A stretch of 64,000 nt of DNA from Lineus longissimus. Taxonomy: Eukaryota; Nemertea; Pilidiophora; Heteronemertea; Lineidae. This document shows, one piece after another, positions 25,001-37,900 of this stretch. The stretch covers positions 16,306,001 to 16,370,000 of the forward strand of contig NC_088316.1 of NCBI RefSeq assembly GCF_910592395.1, in the 5' to 3' direction. The notes beneath the pieces are model-generated. The model ran no database searches. It saw nothing but the letters and a program-made list of their open reading frames with translations, and was not told the origin of the DNA. Made by a program: the position numbers and the translations under genes. Numbering within the stretch: the first letter of the stretch is position 1; every line of letters starts with the position of its first letter.

Positions 25001-27433
25001 TGTCCGTCTTCGTGTCAGAACTGCTCCAGTTTCTGGTTGACGGGTTTACTTCGTTACCAAATGATTATTATCCTCTCACTATATTTCCTTCCATCACAAG
25101 ACATTATGGGGACGTTACTGTTGTCATGGTTTCCAGATTCATCATGTTGGACCTGCCATCTTGGTAAATGATAGCTCTTGAGTAAAATCAACCAAAGCCC
25201 GAGACTGCCAGGTGGAACGGATGATGTCTATGTCAAGATATTGGTAAATCAAATACTGACACTATTTGCATTATTGCACTATTGACATTTCCTGTTTAGA
25301 GAGAGCTGTGTTGCTGATGCGATTGTACTGCCTATGAATTGAAACCGTCCACTAATACACGAAAAAAGAAAATACTCCCGAGTTTAAAACATTGACGATC
25401 GAATTACGGCGAACCCTGTCGCTTTGTCAAAAAAAGCCCAACCTGTTTCATGAGAATGGACACGGCGGCTTCATTCGTCAGTCTGACTCCACCCTTGTGT
25501 CCACCCCCATTGCTGATTGAGATGCGAACCTAGAAAATTCCAGGCAAAATAATTTTTGAAAGGCCATGGTGCCTGGGTTTAAATCGCTACTGTTGTAATA
25601 TATTTCGTTACCATTACGCCCCTGGTATGTTAACATTTCGTTACTTCGATAAAACATGGCAACTGTATTGATTGATTTCTTTAAAATTGAAAGACTACAG
25701 AACAAAAGCAAAAATAATTGATGGGAAAATTATAGCTGTAGGTGTTTTATTTCTATGCTTCCAGATAAATTTTTCGTTCATGACGAATTTGAAGGACATA
25801 AAATGTCTTGGAGATAACATTTAATTTAGAACTTAATTAAGCCACACATTTCTAACAATTAAAATATTATTCATTTTCGTGTGCATCCAAATGTACATTC
25901 GATACAAGATTCTTAGTTAAGATCCCCACCTAAAATTTCAAAGCCTAGTTTCAATGTCTTAGCTCAGATGGCAGCACCTGACAGTGACGGACTTGTAAAG
26001 ATGTGACAAATGTCATACGGATTTATATTCCGTGGCCCCATGTTGTATATCTGCTGGGGAGGGCCATGTTCTTCAGAAATTCCTTTTGCCAATGAGACTA
26101 TACCGGCCTGGCCCTTCCCACCACAACTGTTAGAGCGTAGCACGACACGGCTGAAAAGGGACAGATTTTGTTGAAGTAGAAAAGGGGCTATAGAGCGATC
26201 ATCAAGCAGCACTGCTCTCATGACGGCAAGGCATCTCAAAGCCGGATATCAAGGTATCGCCATACCAAAGAGAAGCATTGGCATGATATATCCACTTACA
26301 GAAAGAAGTCGAATGCCGTGTTACACCGTTACAAACATACAGTGCCTTTGACCAATCCTACCCAAGCCCTACGATCGGTGCCTTTCGTCATAGCGGCGCA
26401 AAAAAAATGTGTTTAAAATAAAACGACAAGATGTGTAATACCAGAGTATGCCGAGGAAATGATGTCAATGCCATTTTTCAGAAACGGTGAAAGGAGATAT
26501 TATAATATTGTGGTATTTTTGGATACCGGGTTTAAAAGTGTCTGCCAATCCTGCGAACTCGGGCAACACATCGGTCATCATAATGTAAAGGTATGTCACT
26601 GAAATAATCATGGGGATGGATTCTCGTGTCATTTCATCTGATTTATTACCCTCCGCCGCCACCTTTACCATCGTCCTTCCCCCAACCCATGTAATAAGGC
26701 GATGTTAAATGGGTCTTCCACCGATACCATTTGCTAACGGTTACGTATTATCTTCTGTCGTTAAGTAAAATACTAGTAATAGGACTATTTCTAAACGGGT
26801 TGATAATTAATGTACACCTACATGTTACAGCTGCATTTCTTGGGGCAATCGAATTACTGGACAAAGTCGTACATCAGTCCTAATTAATTACGGTGGATCA
26901 ATCGACCTAGGTCGCTCCTGGAAGATCATAGCCTTATGGGCAATTACCTTTGATCTCCACAGATGTACCACTCTAAAGATTGGCCCCTAAGGCAGGCAGA
27001 GGAATATCTTTGGAAAGCCGCCATATTGTATATAGGACCGCAGAGAACATACTAAAAGTCTCACGAAATTGCACAAGGTTTGGTAACCAGTTAGCGCCTT
27101 CTTTGTCCTCGCGAGAAACGGACGGCGAGCTCAGTGTGGATCTTTCATTCAAACGCTGTACTTGTTTCCTATATGTGGAGGTAATACTCAGCCGAGTCCG
27201 ATAAAGCGTGAACATGAAACCGGTTGACATTGTTTGAAATTGAAAGCAAAGGATCATATGTTATAACTTTCGATTAAGTCCAGGATATCGCTGGCGTGTT
27301 GGGCGATTTTTTTCGATCAACTCGATTCTCCCAGACCGACCAACCGCTCAGGTTTACTGAATCGATTCTTTGACAGTTATCCCGCAAGCGTGGTTAGAGC
27401 ATGATTTGTGGGCAGCAACAACACGGCTGGAAA
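22031..27433. other. Upstream of the TMEM272-like exons; no gene recognised
   Basis: This may be a long first intron plus intergenic sequence. ORFs such as 23389-23730 and 25964-26239 (minus) are under 115 codons, and the latter opens with TTG, not ATG. No conserved motif was recognised and no repeats stand out. Confidence 0.45.
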
Positions 27434-27835
27434 TCACATTAAGCACTCAACTGTCATGATCAGTGTTCGAAACTTGACCTTATCGAAGTCCAAGCCCAAG
27501 CGGGTGATTCCATATCGCATCAACCATGACCCAATGTCTGACTCAGCATTTGTCCAAGGAGCACTCTCCGAAACAGCAACGTATTTCATATCGAAGGGGA
27601 CTGCATAAGGTCAAACCATATCAAAATCACTGACACCCGTCACAGAGAGCATCTTATCAAAATGCCAGTCTGCCAGCTCCGACTCCTCCTTTATCAGCCA
27701 GTTAATAGCAATCGTAGATCTAGATGAGTGCCTAGAGATGGATGGCATGGAACCGATCTGACTGCCAGATTCAGCCCTACCACGGACCTTTAGATAATGG
27801 TCCGTGCCCAATGATGTGATTTCAGATTTCATCAC
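27434..27835 (-). pseudogene. Open frame interrupted by one TGA, possible gene remnant
   Basis: From the ATG at 27835 the frame runs 74 codons to a TGA at 27611-27613, then stays open in the same frame for another 58 codons to a second TGA at 27434. Both halves have a soluble-protein composition and a loosely similar Trp-containing stretch (AINWLIKEESELADWHFDK and SDIGSWLMRYGITRLGLDFD). I do not recognise the family. It could be a decayed coding sequence, an exon pair without visible splice sites, or chance. The opposite strand is open for 66 codons over 27408-27608. No selenocysteine argument can be made from what is visible. A hairpin (CACGGACC...GGTCCGTG) lies within it near 27780-27806. 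Confidence 0.22.
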
Positions 27836-29250
27836 AACCAGTTATACATAAATCATGCACCATAATGTCAAATGTGATAGCCGAATGCTTTTTGAGAAGA
27901 ATTACAACTTTGTTATCCATGCCAAAGGAACAGACGCTCTACCTAACGTCCCCGTATCCGAACTTTTTCACTTATATAAGCACCGAGGGCCATTTCGTAT
28001 CTTATAAATACCAGCTGGCATTCACATTCTGTATTTCTGTTTATTGATAGGTATCAAAATGGAATTGACTCTTTATAAACATTTTGAGAAAGGGCTGTTT
28101 TTGAATACTAGTAATTGATACTTTTTAACGCCAATACTCTCGAAATACTTGCCTTAGGGTGCAAAGATGTCTGCGAAACCAGTAGCAACACAAATCCAAA
28201 GTGGTTCTTTTCCTCTTTATTTGTTGGGTTTTTTTGCTGGTAATAAGATTGCAGTATTACTTAAGGCATGATTGATTGATCGGAATCTGAATATGACCTG
28301 AGACTACAAAGAGCCATAAGGGAGTAGTATTCATTACGGTGACAGAGTAAATGGAGGACTAATGCGACAGTATGATCGTGCAGCATGATATAATTGCGCA
28401 ATCAATACTCCAGAGGACCTACGCTTTTGTTGATGAATGATTATTCGCGGCTGCCCGACCCTCTGTAGCATGTCTAGACATAGGTCAGTCGTCATTAAGC
28501 TAAATACTGGCTAGCAGCTTTCAGCTTGCCATTGGTAGAAACGCAGAATGATTTCTTAACAGGGTGACGCGTACTCAGCGGATACGTTTGATGCCTAAAG
28601 TTGTGTCGGGTTTCGACTTTCAGCTAGATTCGCTTCACAAGTTGTTGACTATTACATAATGAGAGCCGTATTAGATTGAGAGAAAAGGCAAATTGGAAAA
28701 GCCTACTCTTAATCTGTCCATTACTTGTCAAAACACTCCACACAACTGCAGCCAGCCCCTTTCAATAAGTTGGTGGACTTAAACAGCTAACTTTTTGCGG
28801 AATTTGCTAATAACCCAGATGTTGCAAAATATGAAATAAAAATTTCTTTCTTTAATTTGAAAAACTGATAGAAGTTCTTAAGTAACTTAACGCAGACACA
28901 AGATGCGATAATGCTGATAAAATAAGTGGGCGCTACATAGCATAAGGTTACCTTAGGAAATCTGCCGTCGACAGGAAGCAACGACGCTTGTATTGTAAAC
29001 ACTGATAATCCAGGCATGAAGCCTATATTGAAAGGAACGCATCGATTTGCTTTTATACAAATTGGATCATGGAACGCACGAATAACCTTTCATTTTCGTA
29101 TTGATTTTCTGACTCAAATTTCTGATTGTGTTGATGTTATTGTTCGCTCAAATAAGATGTTTGAAAGAAGTACCGGTAGCTAATTTGTATGAAATTAACA
29201 GCGCGTTAATACAATTGTCTGTATCACGACAAAATGGCACTCGGACTTAG
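27836..29250. other. Intergenic, nothing recognised
   Basis: AT-rich sequence without coding frames above about 76 codons and without visible repeats. Confidence 0.5.
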
Positions 29251-29411
29251 AAGAATTCACCCAAAAAATGCAGCATGACCAAGAATGTGCCATTTGAAGC
29301 GAAATGGATACTGACAACTTATCCTAGCCGTAAGAATTCACCCCAAAAATGCAGCATGACCAAGAATGTGCCATTTGAAGCGAAATGGATACTGACAACT
29401 TATCCTAGCCG
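29251..29411. repeat. 81-bp tandem duplication, two copies
   Basis: The segment beginning AAGAATTCACCC and ending TATCCTAGCCG at 29251-29330 recurs at 29332-29411 with an 81-bp offset. I see one substitution (A to C in the A-rich run near the start), so the duplication is recent. Neither copy contains a sustained ORF. Confidence 0.93.
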
Positions 29412-29628
29412 TTAAGTTTTAGTGGTTTTTTCGCGTTCAGTGTCATTTTCTCGTAAATTGCACCATATCAAGAGGAAATAGAACGTTGAATATGGAAATT
29501 GTTTTCTTGGCCATTATCAGAGATATGCTTTAAAACACGTTGCCATGGTTTGAATAGCTTTTCAGTATGTAAACAGCACCTATGTCTCACAAAAGCAAAG
29601 GCTAACACTGCATGCAATAATTCATGGA

Positions 29629-29698
29629 GAGCAGTGGTATATAGGGTAACGTACCAACTTTCAATTCATGCGTCGTGAGTTCGAACCCCGGCCTGCTC
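29629..29698 (+). repeat. tRNA-like unit, probable SINE head or tRNA pseudogene
   Basis: A 70-nt segment resembles a tRNA. The ends GAGCAG and CTGCTC pair as an acceptor stem, GTGGTATATAGGG fits an RNA polymerase III A box, and AGTTCGAACCC fits a B box. The cloverleaf is imperfect: the T-stem halves (GTGAG and CCCGG) do not pair and the anticodon region (CTTTCAA) is poorly framed. A tRNA-derived SINE head or a decayed tRNA is therefore more likely than a working gene. About 80 bases of downstream sequence could be the SINE body, but no tail repeat is obvious. Confidence 0.5.
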
Positions 29699-30090
29699 AC
29701 AGCATTGCCCTTCACAGATCAAGCTCTAATGAGGATTGGAATGACGACAGCCACTTGATACCTCGATGACGTTTTCACATTGTAATGTTAGCGTTCTTTT
29801 CAAAGGTATCGCAGTGCGCAGTTATTTCTGTCAGTTCCCCACACCTCGATACTTCTATATACAACAGACAACTAAAAGAGACCATGACTTTCCAGTAGTG
29901 AAAACAGGGAAAACAGGCTGATCTGCTTTTCAGCGTTCCCAAACAATGAGGGGAATCACTCAGAAACAGAAACACTCGAAAACGTAACACCAGTCACATC
30001 GAAACTTCATTTTGTTGGACAGCCAAGGGCCGGGAAGTACTTATACATGTAGTATAAACACTGTTTAAGAAAAACGCTATCAAATCCTAC

Positions 30091-30246
30091 CTTGTACAAA
30101 GTCTGCTTCAAAGGGACCCCATACTTGGTGTTGCTGAATATCCTCTCGGTCCATGACAAGAAACCAGCCCCTTGGGCGCCACCCCTGTTCGGAGACAGGC
30201 GAGAGGTATCGCGCAGGATGTGCCGATTTTCGTCATTAACATCCAT
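30091..30246 (-). CDS. Candidate first coding exon of an unrecognised gene
   Basis: The ATG at 30246 opens 52 codons that end exactly at a donor (TTG TAC AAG|GTAGGA), phase 0. The stretch is visibly less AT-rich than its surroundings and encodes a polar N-terminus followed by GFLSWTERIFSNTKYGVPLK. There is no signal peptide or membrane segment. I do not recognise the protein, and no downstream exon on the minus strand is assignable with confidence. Linking it to the TMEM272-like exons (which need a phase-0 upstream exon) is possible by phase but unsupported by sequence. Confidence 0.4.
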
Positions 30247-31197
30247 GTTCAATCAATAGTTGTTATTTCGTGATAAGTGACAGGTGATAAGAGTGCAACG
30301 ACGGGTGTTAAAGGATGTGTGCAAGTCCATTCGAGAGTCCAATTGAGTGCAAACTCAAATTGATTACTCCAACGTGTCCAAGTAAATGAAAAACACTAAT
30401 TTAATAAGTCCAATTGAATACAAGATTATAATGTGATTTCTTTGTCTCGTTTCCTGTGACTGATACTGGATTTCAAATAAACGTCGCCGTTTGTGAAACA
30501 ATTTTAATGTTCAACAGTCAAAACTATGCTTGCTTGGGATTGCTAATAACTGCTTCCGCCCCGTTTATGATTCTCTTGCAACTTTGGAGAGTGGTGACCA
30601 AACGGAAGAACCAGCAAATATGTTTTACAACAAATAACCTCCCAACAGAAATATTGCCCAACAAATCGAACACTCCGAGCTCAGTAACGATGTCAAGAGA
30701 CTGTCTTCGATGAGGCAGACGTTGCCGAAGCACTCAGCCAAGTGATCCAATACCGAAGTGACGGAGCCAATGCACACTCTGGCAGGCGATCGGAGTCTGT
30801 TTCGATTCTAATGCGCTGATAAGGTTTTACCTCTTTTGACTGGTTCCCAGTTCACCATAACAACGGTGTATTTATGCGCTGGCATTTCCAGTGTTTGGGG
30901 TGACATCGTTTGTATTTTATGTTGGCATGAGGAACTGTTCAAATATTTACTGCAGACCCGACTAAAGTATGCTCACCAAATCAAACTAAGATGTGGCCCT
31001 GTCGCACGAGAACACTATACTCTAATTGATTCAAGGGCCGTTCGAAGCCAGCTAGAGGAGGCTGGGTGTCATCAAAAATAATTCTTCCATAGCAGGGCAA
31101 TGGATCGTTTCTAAAATACACTCACACCATATCTTAGGATCGATACAAAGGCCTGCAGTTGGAAGATGTTAAAAACAGCCCTGAACGTTAAATACAA
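30247..31197. other. Intergenic, nothing confirmed
   Basis: It contains a plus-strand frame of 85 codons (30456-30713) with a hydrophobic stretch but no splice or domain support. Short near-repeats of GTCCAATTGA occur around 30336 and 30409. Confidence 0.45.
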
Positions 31198-31317
31198 TGG
31201 GTGATATGAATAAAGACTAGCAAATGCTTTTACTTCAATTTTGTACAGAAAGGCCTGGTGTAAATGTACATGGAGTTTTAGATAAAAGCATTTGCTAGTC
31301 TTTATTCATATCACCCA
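31198..31317. repeat. Perfect 35-bp inverted repeat (hairpin or MITE)
   Basis: The arm at 31198-31232 (TGGGTGATATGAATAAAGAC and on to GCTTTTA) is an exact reverse complement of 31283-31317, separated by a 50-base loop with no ORF. Perfect identity implies recent origin or selection on the fold. Candidates are a short fold-back transposon, a double-stranded or small-RNA precursor, or an inverted duplication. No clear target-site duplication: the left flank reads ACAA, the right ATGT. Confidence 0.92.
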
Positions 31318-34300
31318 ATGTCTCAGTTCCCATTTTGTTGCGATTTATAGCAAAATATCAAGATTAACAGTACTTTGTCCAAAACACAGCACTGTTATGA
31401 CGAGGAATACTGTGCGATTCAATTGTGCACAGCCGAATGCATAATATAATCGGGTTTCTCGAAAACTTAATAAACCTTCTGTGTTGCTATTGGTGTGGGT
31501 GGAATATTAAGGGGGATTAAATTTCATCATAAGCATTGTCAAGAAACGGGTATCATGAAGATAAATCAAATAATTTGCCAGTCAACTTCTATATCATCAT
31601 TCTTGATCGTGTTTCTTGGTACAGTCAACCGTTCAATATGAGGTTAACACAACACCGCTAGTTACGCTGTCAGAAAGTACAGCCGCAACTGTTGTGTTAA
31701 AATGAAATATCTGATGACAAGAACATTTGAAATTGTGATACCTTAGATTAATTTATGATAGGACTTCAATTTTTAAATCATATCTGTCATGTACGACTTG
31801 ATTACTTTACACACATTGAGGCAGGCGTATGTGGATCTCACCCTGTTGTTCCTGATTTCACGACCGTGCTGCTGTCTCGTGATGCATTAATGTTTTTTTC
31901 TGAAGATGGAAAAGAGTCATGTACCAATATGAAGATATGACAAGAAAAACAACGAAACTGGTGGTGGGACTTGACCAGCATATCGGACAGGACAACAAAA
32001 CCATGGTATTGCAATTATGCCGACAGTGCATTCAGTGCACTGAGTACATGTACGTTCGTGAGATATTGGACAATTAAACATCTGTTTCAATGAAAAAATG
32101 TACGGTATTCTGTTGTGATTGAACGGTGAAATTGGTACAAAGTGGTACAGCAGAAAAGTAACCATGGCAAAAGGTTAAGCCAACGGAACCCAGGCGCCGC
32201 AAATAGTATGTCCCAGTACCCTTTATTGTGGCTCCACTGCTGTTAAGACGTACAGTGGGTATTCTGCTGTACACAAAAAAATGCAGTGATTGAACAATAA
32301 ATGGTGTTCGTACTTGGTGATAAGATGAGGACAAGTGTGAGTAACGCGTGACCAATGAAAAATACAGATGCACACGTTGACCAACCTCGCCAAACTTAAT
32401 AGGTTTCAGGGCCTTTCGATACGTCCTGTACTTGTACTGGTACTGCTGACGTACTGGCTGGAATAAAAGTGTCAATGCATTATAGCCAAACGATCGGAAA
32501 TGAAACCCGGCGAAAGACGATATCATTATATGCTACTGTAATGACATCTAGCTCCAACGGTATCAACAAACTAACAGTAAACCTGCCGGCGACAGCAAGA
32601 CACTGAAAGCAGACGATAGTGAATGAAAAGTATCGACCAGATTTTAGCGCTTCATTCAGCCACAATATGTATGTACATCTCGACATCTATCGGCTTTTGA
32701 TCGAAGTGACGGAATGTGAGATGGTTTCATCACCGAGCTGAATTGTCGTCCCTTGCAACGAGCAGATCTTAGAAGAAATGTAAAATGTAAATATATTTTT
32801 GTTCACTCACAGGAAAGGGGGTATATTTGCAGCGACCATCTTGAACTCCGAAAAGGCCGCCATGTGACGTCAACTTTATGCCCAAAAAACTAGGGTCAGC
32901 CGTTTAGGCTACCACTTGACCTCTCTTGGGACAGAAACCTACGATCGAAATATTGATCGGGGTGCGGCAGTGGCGGCCATTTTTAATTCCAAGATGGGTT
33001 ATATTCATAAAAACATGTATAAAAAAATTCACAGGACCAGCGTTTATGCAGATATGATGGGTGTAGAGGTACGGACTTTGCATTGCGCTATAAAGACGCT
33101 GTCTGCGTTGCAAGTGACTTATGCTGCAATGAGTTTATATTCACTGTTGCTTAATTGGACTTTGGTATCTTATTCGGTACGTAATTCACTTATCTAAATG
33201 GCTCCATCGGAACAAAAGGAAATATATAAGTAACTTATCAGCATCATGCCGTTAAATCGCGCTTTTTCTGCAAGACCCTGGACAGCTAGTACATGGAGAT
33301 AATGTCCCAGGCACGCAATACCCGAGAGAAACAGGGGATCGGCTATGACGTCAATCGTGAGGAGGATTATTGACGTCAGCGATATATGTGGATATGGGTT
33401 CTTTAGTGAAACGATCCGTTGTCGCGTACTCGTGTTCGGGAAATTGTACCTGTTTATGAATCACTAATGGTAATTGCCAATAAAGTTCCCGCCCTGGAGA
33501 ATTAGTATCCACTGCGGAGCACGTTCGGCCGGCGAAATACAAAGGTAAAAAATTTGGTTGTGCAGTCTGAGATGTTTTCTTTATGTTGTCGGCAAAGCTA
33601 GAGAAGACGTAAAATAACAGCAGGTTTCTGTTATCAATTTAGAAAATAAATTTTGTGACAACTAGATTGGCTTGATCTTCTTGACATCTTGGAGTTATGT
33701 GTCCCTGCACTGCCCCCTGCAACCCCAATTCGCGCAAAGGCTAGCAATCAGCCGCAAAAAATATCTACCGCGATCATCAAGCTATATCATAAGAAAATCT
33801 CTTATTTCAACCCTATAGGAAGATGTATTACGTTTTTTCTGTGACCTCTTCAGCACCGTTAGACATCGATCTTTTGCCAGAAGTATTTTGTCAACTAATA
33901 TCGCAACCTTTGGTACTATAACTTTCGTCGATTCAAAATAGGGAGTAGAGACCTGAATATAGAAGGTGTCCCTATGCTGGTGTTCACTTTTCATTTGTCC
34001 CTTAGGCTAGCAATTGGATGTACATGTACATGTATTTTTGCTTGATGCAGATACATTGTAGATCGATTCAAAGTATTGATTCTGGAATCCGATCGAGTTG
34101 AAATCAAATATTGTCAAGTGTAAGGTAGCACCCGGATACATTTTCATGAATTAACTGGCCTTACCACATATGCCTTAATAACGGGGTCAGTGGGAAGTTC
34201 ATTGTATCTATCAGCAAATATGAATGAATGAACGTCGAAAATCTGTCCAATGCAAGTGTGGAACATAACAGCTTTTAGTGAGTTTATCATAGCGTCGTCC

Positions 34301-36355
34301 CAAACTCCACCGTACAAATTGTACTCTTCTCTATCAAGTTTGGGAGTGAACCCATCTCCCGTTCATAAGGCGGATCCTTTGACCGCAAGGAGTTGGGGAA
34401 TCGGCAGTTTGGGCCTATCCCTGAAAAGGTATCCCACACTATCATTGTTCGAGGACCACAACGAGGAGTCACAACATATCACATATACATAACCTTCCGG
34501 GAAACATAACTCGTTGTTGTCAATTCTTTCCCACGACTTGGGAGTATCATTCAAGGGGATTACCGCAAGTCGTCTTTGCTATTGTTGTCATAACTATGAG
34601 TATGACTCCAAGCATCAGCTATCGAGAAAGTCTAAAAGGATATCAGGAGTAATGGTATATAATGGCTACGTGGGTTCCTCGCAATTAAGTGAAAAAAAGA
34701 GATGTGTTTGTTTGATGGGCTAATCAATGTAATACGTCGTGAGTGGATGGCGTTTCCTCGCGTTTGCCACGTAAATTGGATTGATTCTACGTTGGGCGGT
34801 GCCGTTTTTTCTCTCAAACGGTTACATATTGGGCAATATATTGTACTATTTTCCCCTTGGTGTTGTTTACTGGTAATGGCATTATCAAGCGACATTTTGC
34901 GGAAGACTGTTTTAGTCAGAAAAAAGGAATGTGAACAAACAGAATAAGGTGATGTTCTGGCATCCCACATTTCGCAATTCTTTGGTAAAAAAATACTTCT
35001 CAAAATAATTTGTCACTATCCCCCTAGCCCAAAAATAATACAATTTACAGCGTGGGAGACATATTTCGCAGGAAAGAAACCCAGACATTACACGTTACCT
35101 CCAGAAGTCTGCTAGGAGCGCCCAGGTGGAGAATGGGCTCAGGACTACATGCGCAAATCGTACTTAGAAGACACACCGGCTAAAGTCTGTCCGTCTTTGC
35201 TTTCTGGCATCTAAATGTGATGAAAACCTCGAACATAAAACCCCTCTAGTTTGTACAACCTCGGTATAGCTCTCATACGCGACCATCAGAAGCGAACGAT
35301 AATTCCTCTCTAGGGCTCGAAGCAGTGGCAATGTGAATTCAAGATAACCAATTATAGTCGTGCTCGGCATTCCTTACATGGTTGGAAGGTTGGGGGTTTA
35401 ACTCAGATTTCATTAAAATACGGCATTATCAGGATGATACAATTAATTTAACCTCTTTGTGACGCATTTAAATTGAAACGCGATTTATCAGAAAGTCCAC
35501 GCCAACTCACTCGCCTGCGAGTGAACAACCGCAACGAATACTACAACTTTCTTGTGTCTAAAGGCAGTCCAGGAGTTGGGTAATGGACGATTGATAGGCC
35601 TACTACTGAAAGTCAATTTGCGAATTTTTGAGCACGATAGGCGGACCTTGTACGTGTTACAAAGCGGTTTTTGTACATGTTAAGTGAATGACTCTTTACG
35701 ACTATTGACGATAGTCCTACCTTTAATTCAGAACAGCTGGTCCCAATGGTAGGAAGAACTGATTAACCTGTTTTTTTAGGAAAAGATTTGGACGAGTACT
35801 GATATCATCGATATATTTACAACAACTTAACTTAAGCATAATCGCTTTAATCAACTTGCGCACTGATGTTTCCAGAACAGAAATGATGGAAATTATCCTT
35901 TCAAGAGCTGACGGAATCCATCCGATTTCATTGTACTCCACAGACTCTCATTTTCGTGACTACTGATTCCAATTCGTGAAGGACTTGGGCAACTTTTACG
36001 TGCAGAAGAAAGGTAAAGCTTTGCAACTGCACCATGTTTTTAATTAACAAATTTAATGCAGTATCTGAACAGCGTCAGATCTGCAATCCCGACAAGGGGG
36101 TATAGTTTGAATAAACAATAGGAAATGTGGTTGAGCAACTAGGCGTATTCCACAAGCGCCGACTGCATCGGGAAATTGTCCTTGGGGAATTAGGGCTAAC
36201 AGGACATGCCTGGGTTTCCCAGCCAGCCACGCTTCCATAAATAGAGTGAGGGGATATATCAATAGCAAAATGAATCAATGGATGATTTATCGATAGAAGA
36301 TGTTTAGTATATAAAACAATGAATCGAAACTGCAAAACGCTAAGTTTGCACTTAC
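31318..36355. other. Intergenic or intronic, no gene recognised
   Basis: The longest frame is 32074-32526 (minus, 150 codons), rich in Tyr, Ser, Phe and Arg, with no motif or splice support. Other frames (such as 34632-35003) are of chance length. A TGTACATGTACATGTA run lies at about 34018. Confidence 0.45.
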
Positions 36356-36514
36356 CTTATGGCCAAACTTCTTAAAACCTTTCATCACGATTAAAGCTAG
36401 GCAGAACTGAATGAATCCGAAATGTGGAAGCAAAGTGATGATTTTAAATGTCTTGCATGCCGCAGTATCAAATACCACCAGTACCGCTCTTATTGTGTAA
36501 CACTCTCTTCGCAT
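36356..36514 (-). CDS. Candidate coding exon with hydrophobic segment
   Basis: A 53-codon open stretch beginning at an ATG (36514) ends at a strong donor (CAT AAG|GTAAGT), phase 0. It encodes a hydrophobic region around TFKIITLLPHFGFIQFCLAL followed by a basic end. The pattern is faintly like the last membrane helices of ABCA-type transporter halves (a LLPxF motif), but too short to assign. An upstream TTTAATCATTCAG acceptor exists, but in this frame it is followed by TAA, so the ATG would be the true start if the exon is real. Confidence 0.3.
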
Positions 36515-37900
36515 CGATCGCAGAGTTTACACTGAATGATTAAATGATAGTTTTGTTGACATGCGCATTGGTACAAACAGCTCCATCGCTGCAAATGGCT
36601 GACTGTGTTTGCAGAGGTGAATGTTTCAAGGAAATTGGAGCGGGGATGTCACGTCATGGGCATCTTGGTCAGTTTTTTCACATTATTTCTTTGTACAGTA
36701 TGGTCATTCTAATTAATTCTGGTTTGTCTCGATCCAACATTGTGTAAGTACTAGATACATATTTTGTAGTGGAAAAATCGAATTGTGACATTTGTCACTG
36801 ACCCCCTTCCTATCCCTGCATACTCTTTGTGTTCTCCTGGAGGACCAGTTGCAGGTAAAAATGAAGGACAAGGGCTAGCTTCCCACCTTATTTCCTTGGT
36901 CGTTGCTTAACTGAGGAAATTAACACGGGGCTATACATGTAATACGACAATGGTACTTCGTGTCTTGACTGTAAATGTACGAATAATACCGCATTAGAGA
37001 ACCTTTTTCATGTTATCAACTACAAAACGCATATGCTACTGTTCTTATTTTCGTTATACTCGAAAGGTACAAGTAAATTAATATATTTCTGCAATGTTGT
37101 CATCCTGATCAGCTAGGCTGATTAGGTCTATATGGTAGGGGGAACTAGAGGAGGCGCAGGGAATGGACCAAAAACCAATTTGTTTTGTTTTGAAACAAAT
37201 TAAATAATCATCTTACAGAGTTTGAATTCTACCAAATGTCTTCGATCGTTACACAATTCAATTTGCACATGAGCGGTTGATACTATTAATGCATAATCCA
37301 TACGATAAAATGCAGTATGTCTCTTATATCCCACAGGTAGTTTGGAAGAAAAATGGTAGAATATCACTCTAGACAGATAAATCATACGACTGGAAACCAT
37401 TATTCAGGTTTTTCCTTCTATCTCGATATTTATAGAATTGGTGACACATCTTATTTTATACATGTATATGAATATCTGGATAACATTTACAAAAAGCGAA
37501 CAAATATAAACTGCTCGAAAGGACAAAGAAAAAAGCGTCCTTAGCAACTGTGAGGTTTCTCATATTAGCTCGTATCGAATGACGTCATACAAGGCATCTA
37601 AAAATACAAGGATATCCCGAAGGTCGTGTAAAGGAAACCTTCAACTGCCACCATCTAGTCACCATGAGATATACACGCATCAGTGTTCTACTACATGTTT
37701 CACGATTCATTGGACACTTTTGATTCGTTATGTCTCCACAATTCTTCCAGATAAAGTCCCCCATATGTTGTCGTACCAGTCATTGAAAAGATTTCGCTCG
37801 GCATATTTTCAAACAACCAATATATATCCCAAGCAGTACGGCCATTCTCTTCCCAACAGAAATACACTGACATAACTACCACCAATCCTGCTAACCGTAC
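36515..37900. other. Between two candidate exons, nothing recognised
   Basis: If the exons at 37901-37990 and 36356-36514 belong to one gene this is intronic; otherwise it is intergenic. No repeat or motif was noted. Confidence 0.35.

Noticed and set aside
25964-26239. 91-codon minus-strand ORF with plausible composition
   Set aside because: It opens with TTG rather than ATG, has no splice acceptor and no motif.
32074-32526. 150-codon minus-strand ORF, the longest without a family
   Set aside because: Composition is dominated by Tyr, Ser, Phe and Arg as in translated AT-rich noise; no motif, splice site or start context. About one such frame is expected by chance.
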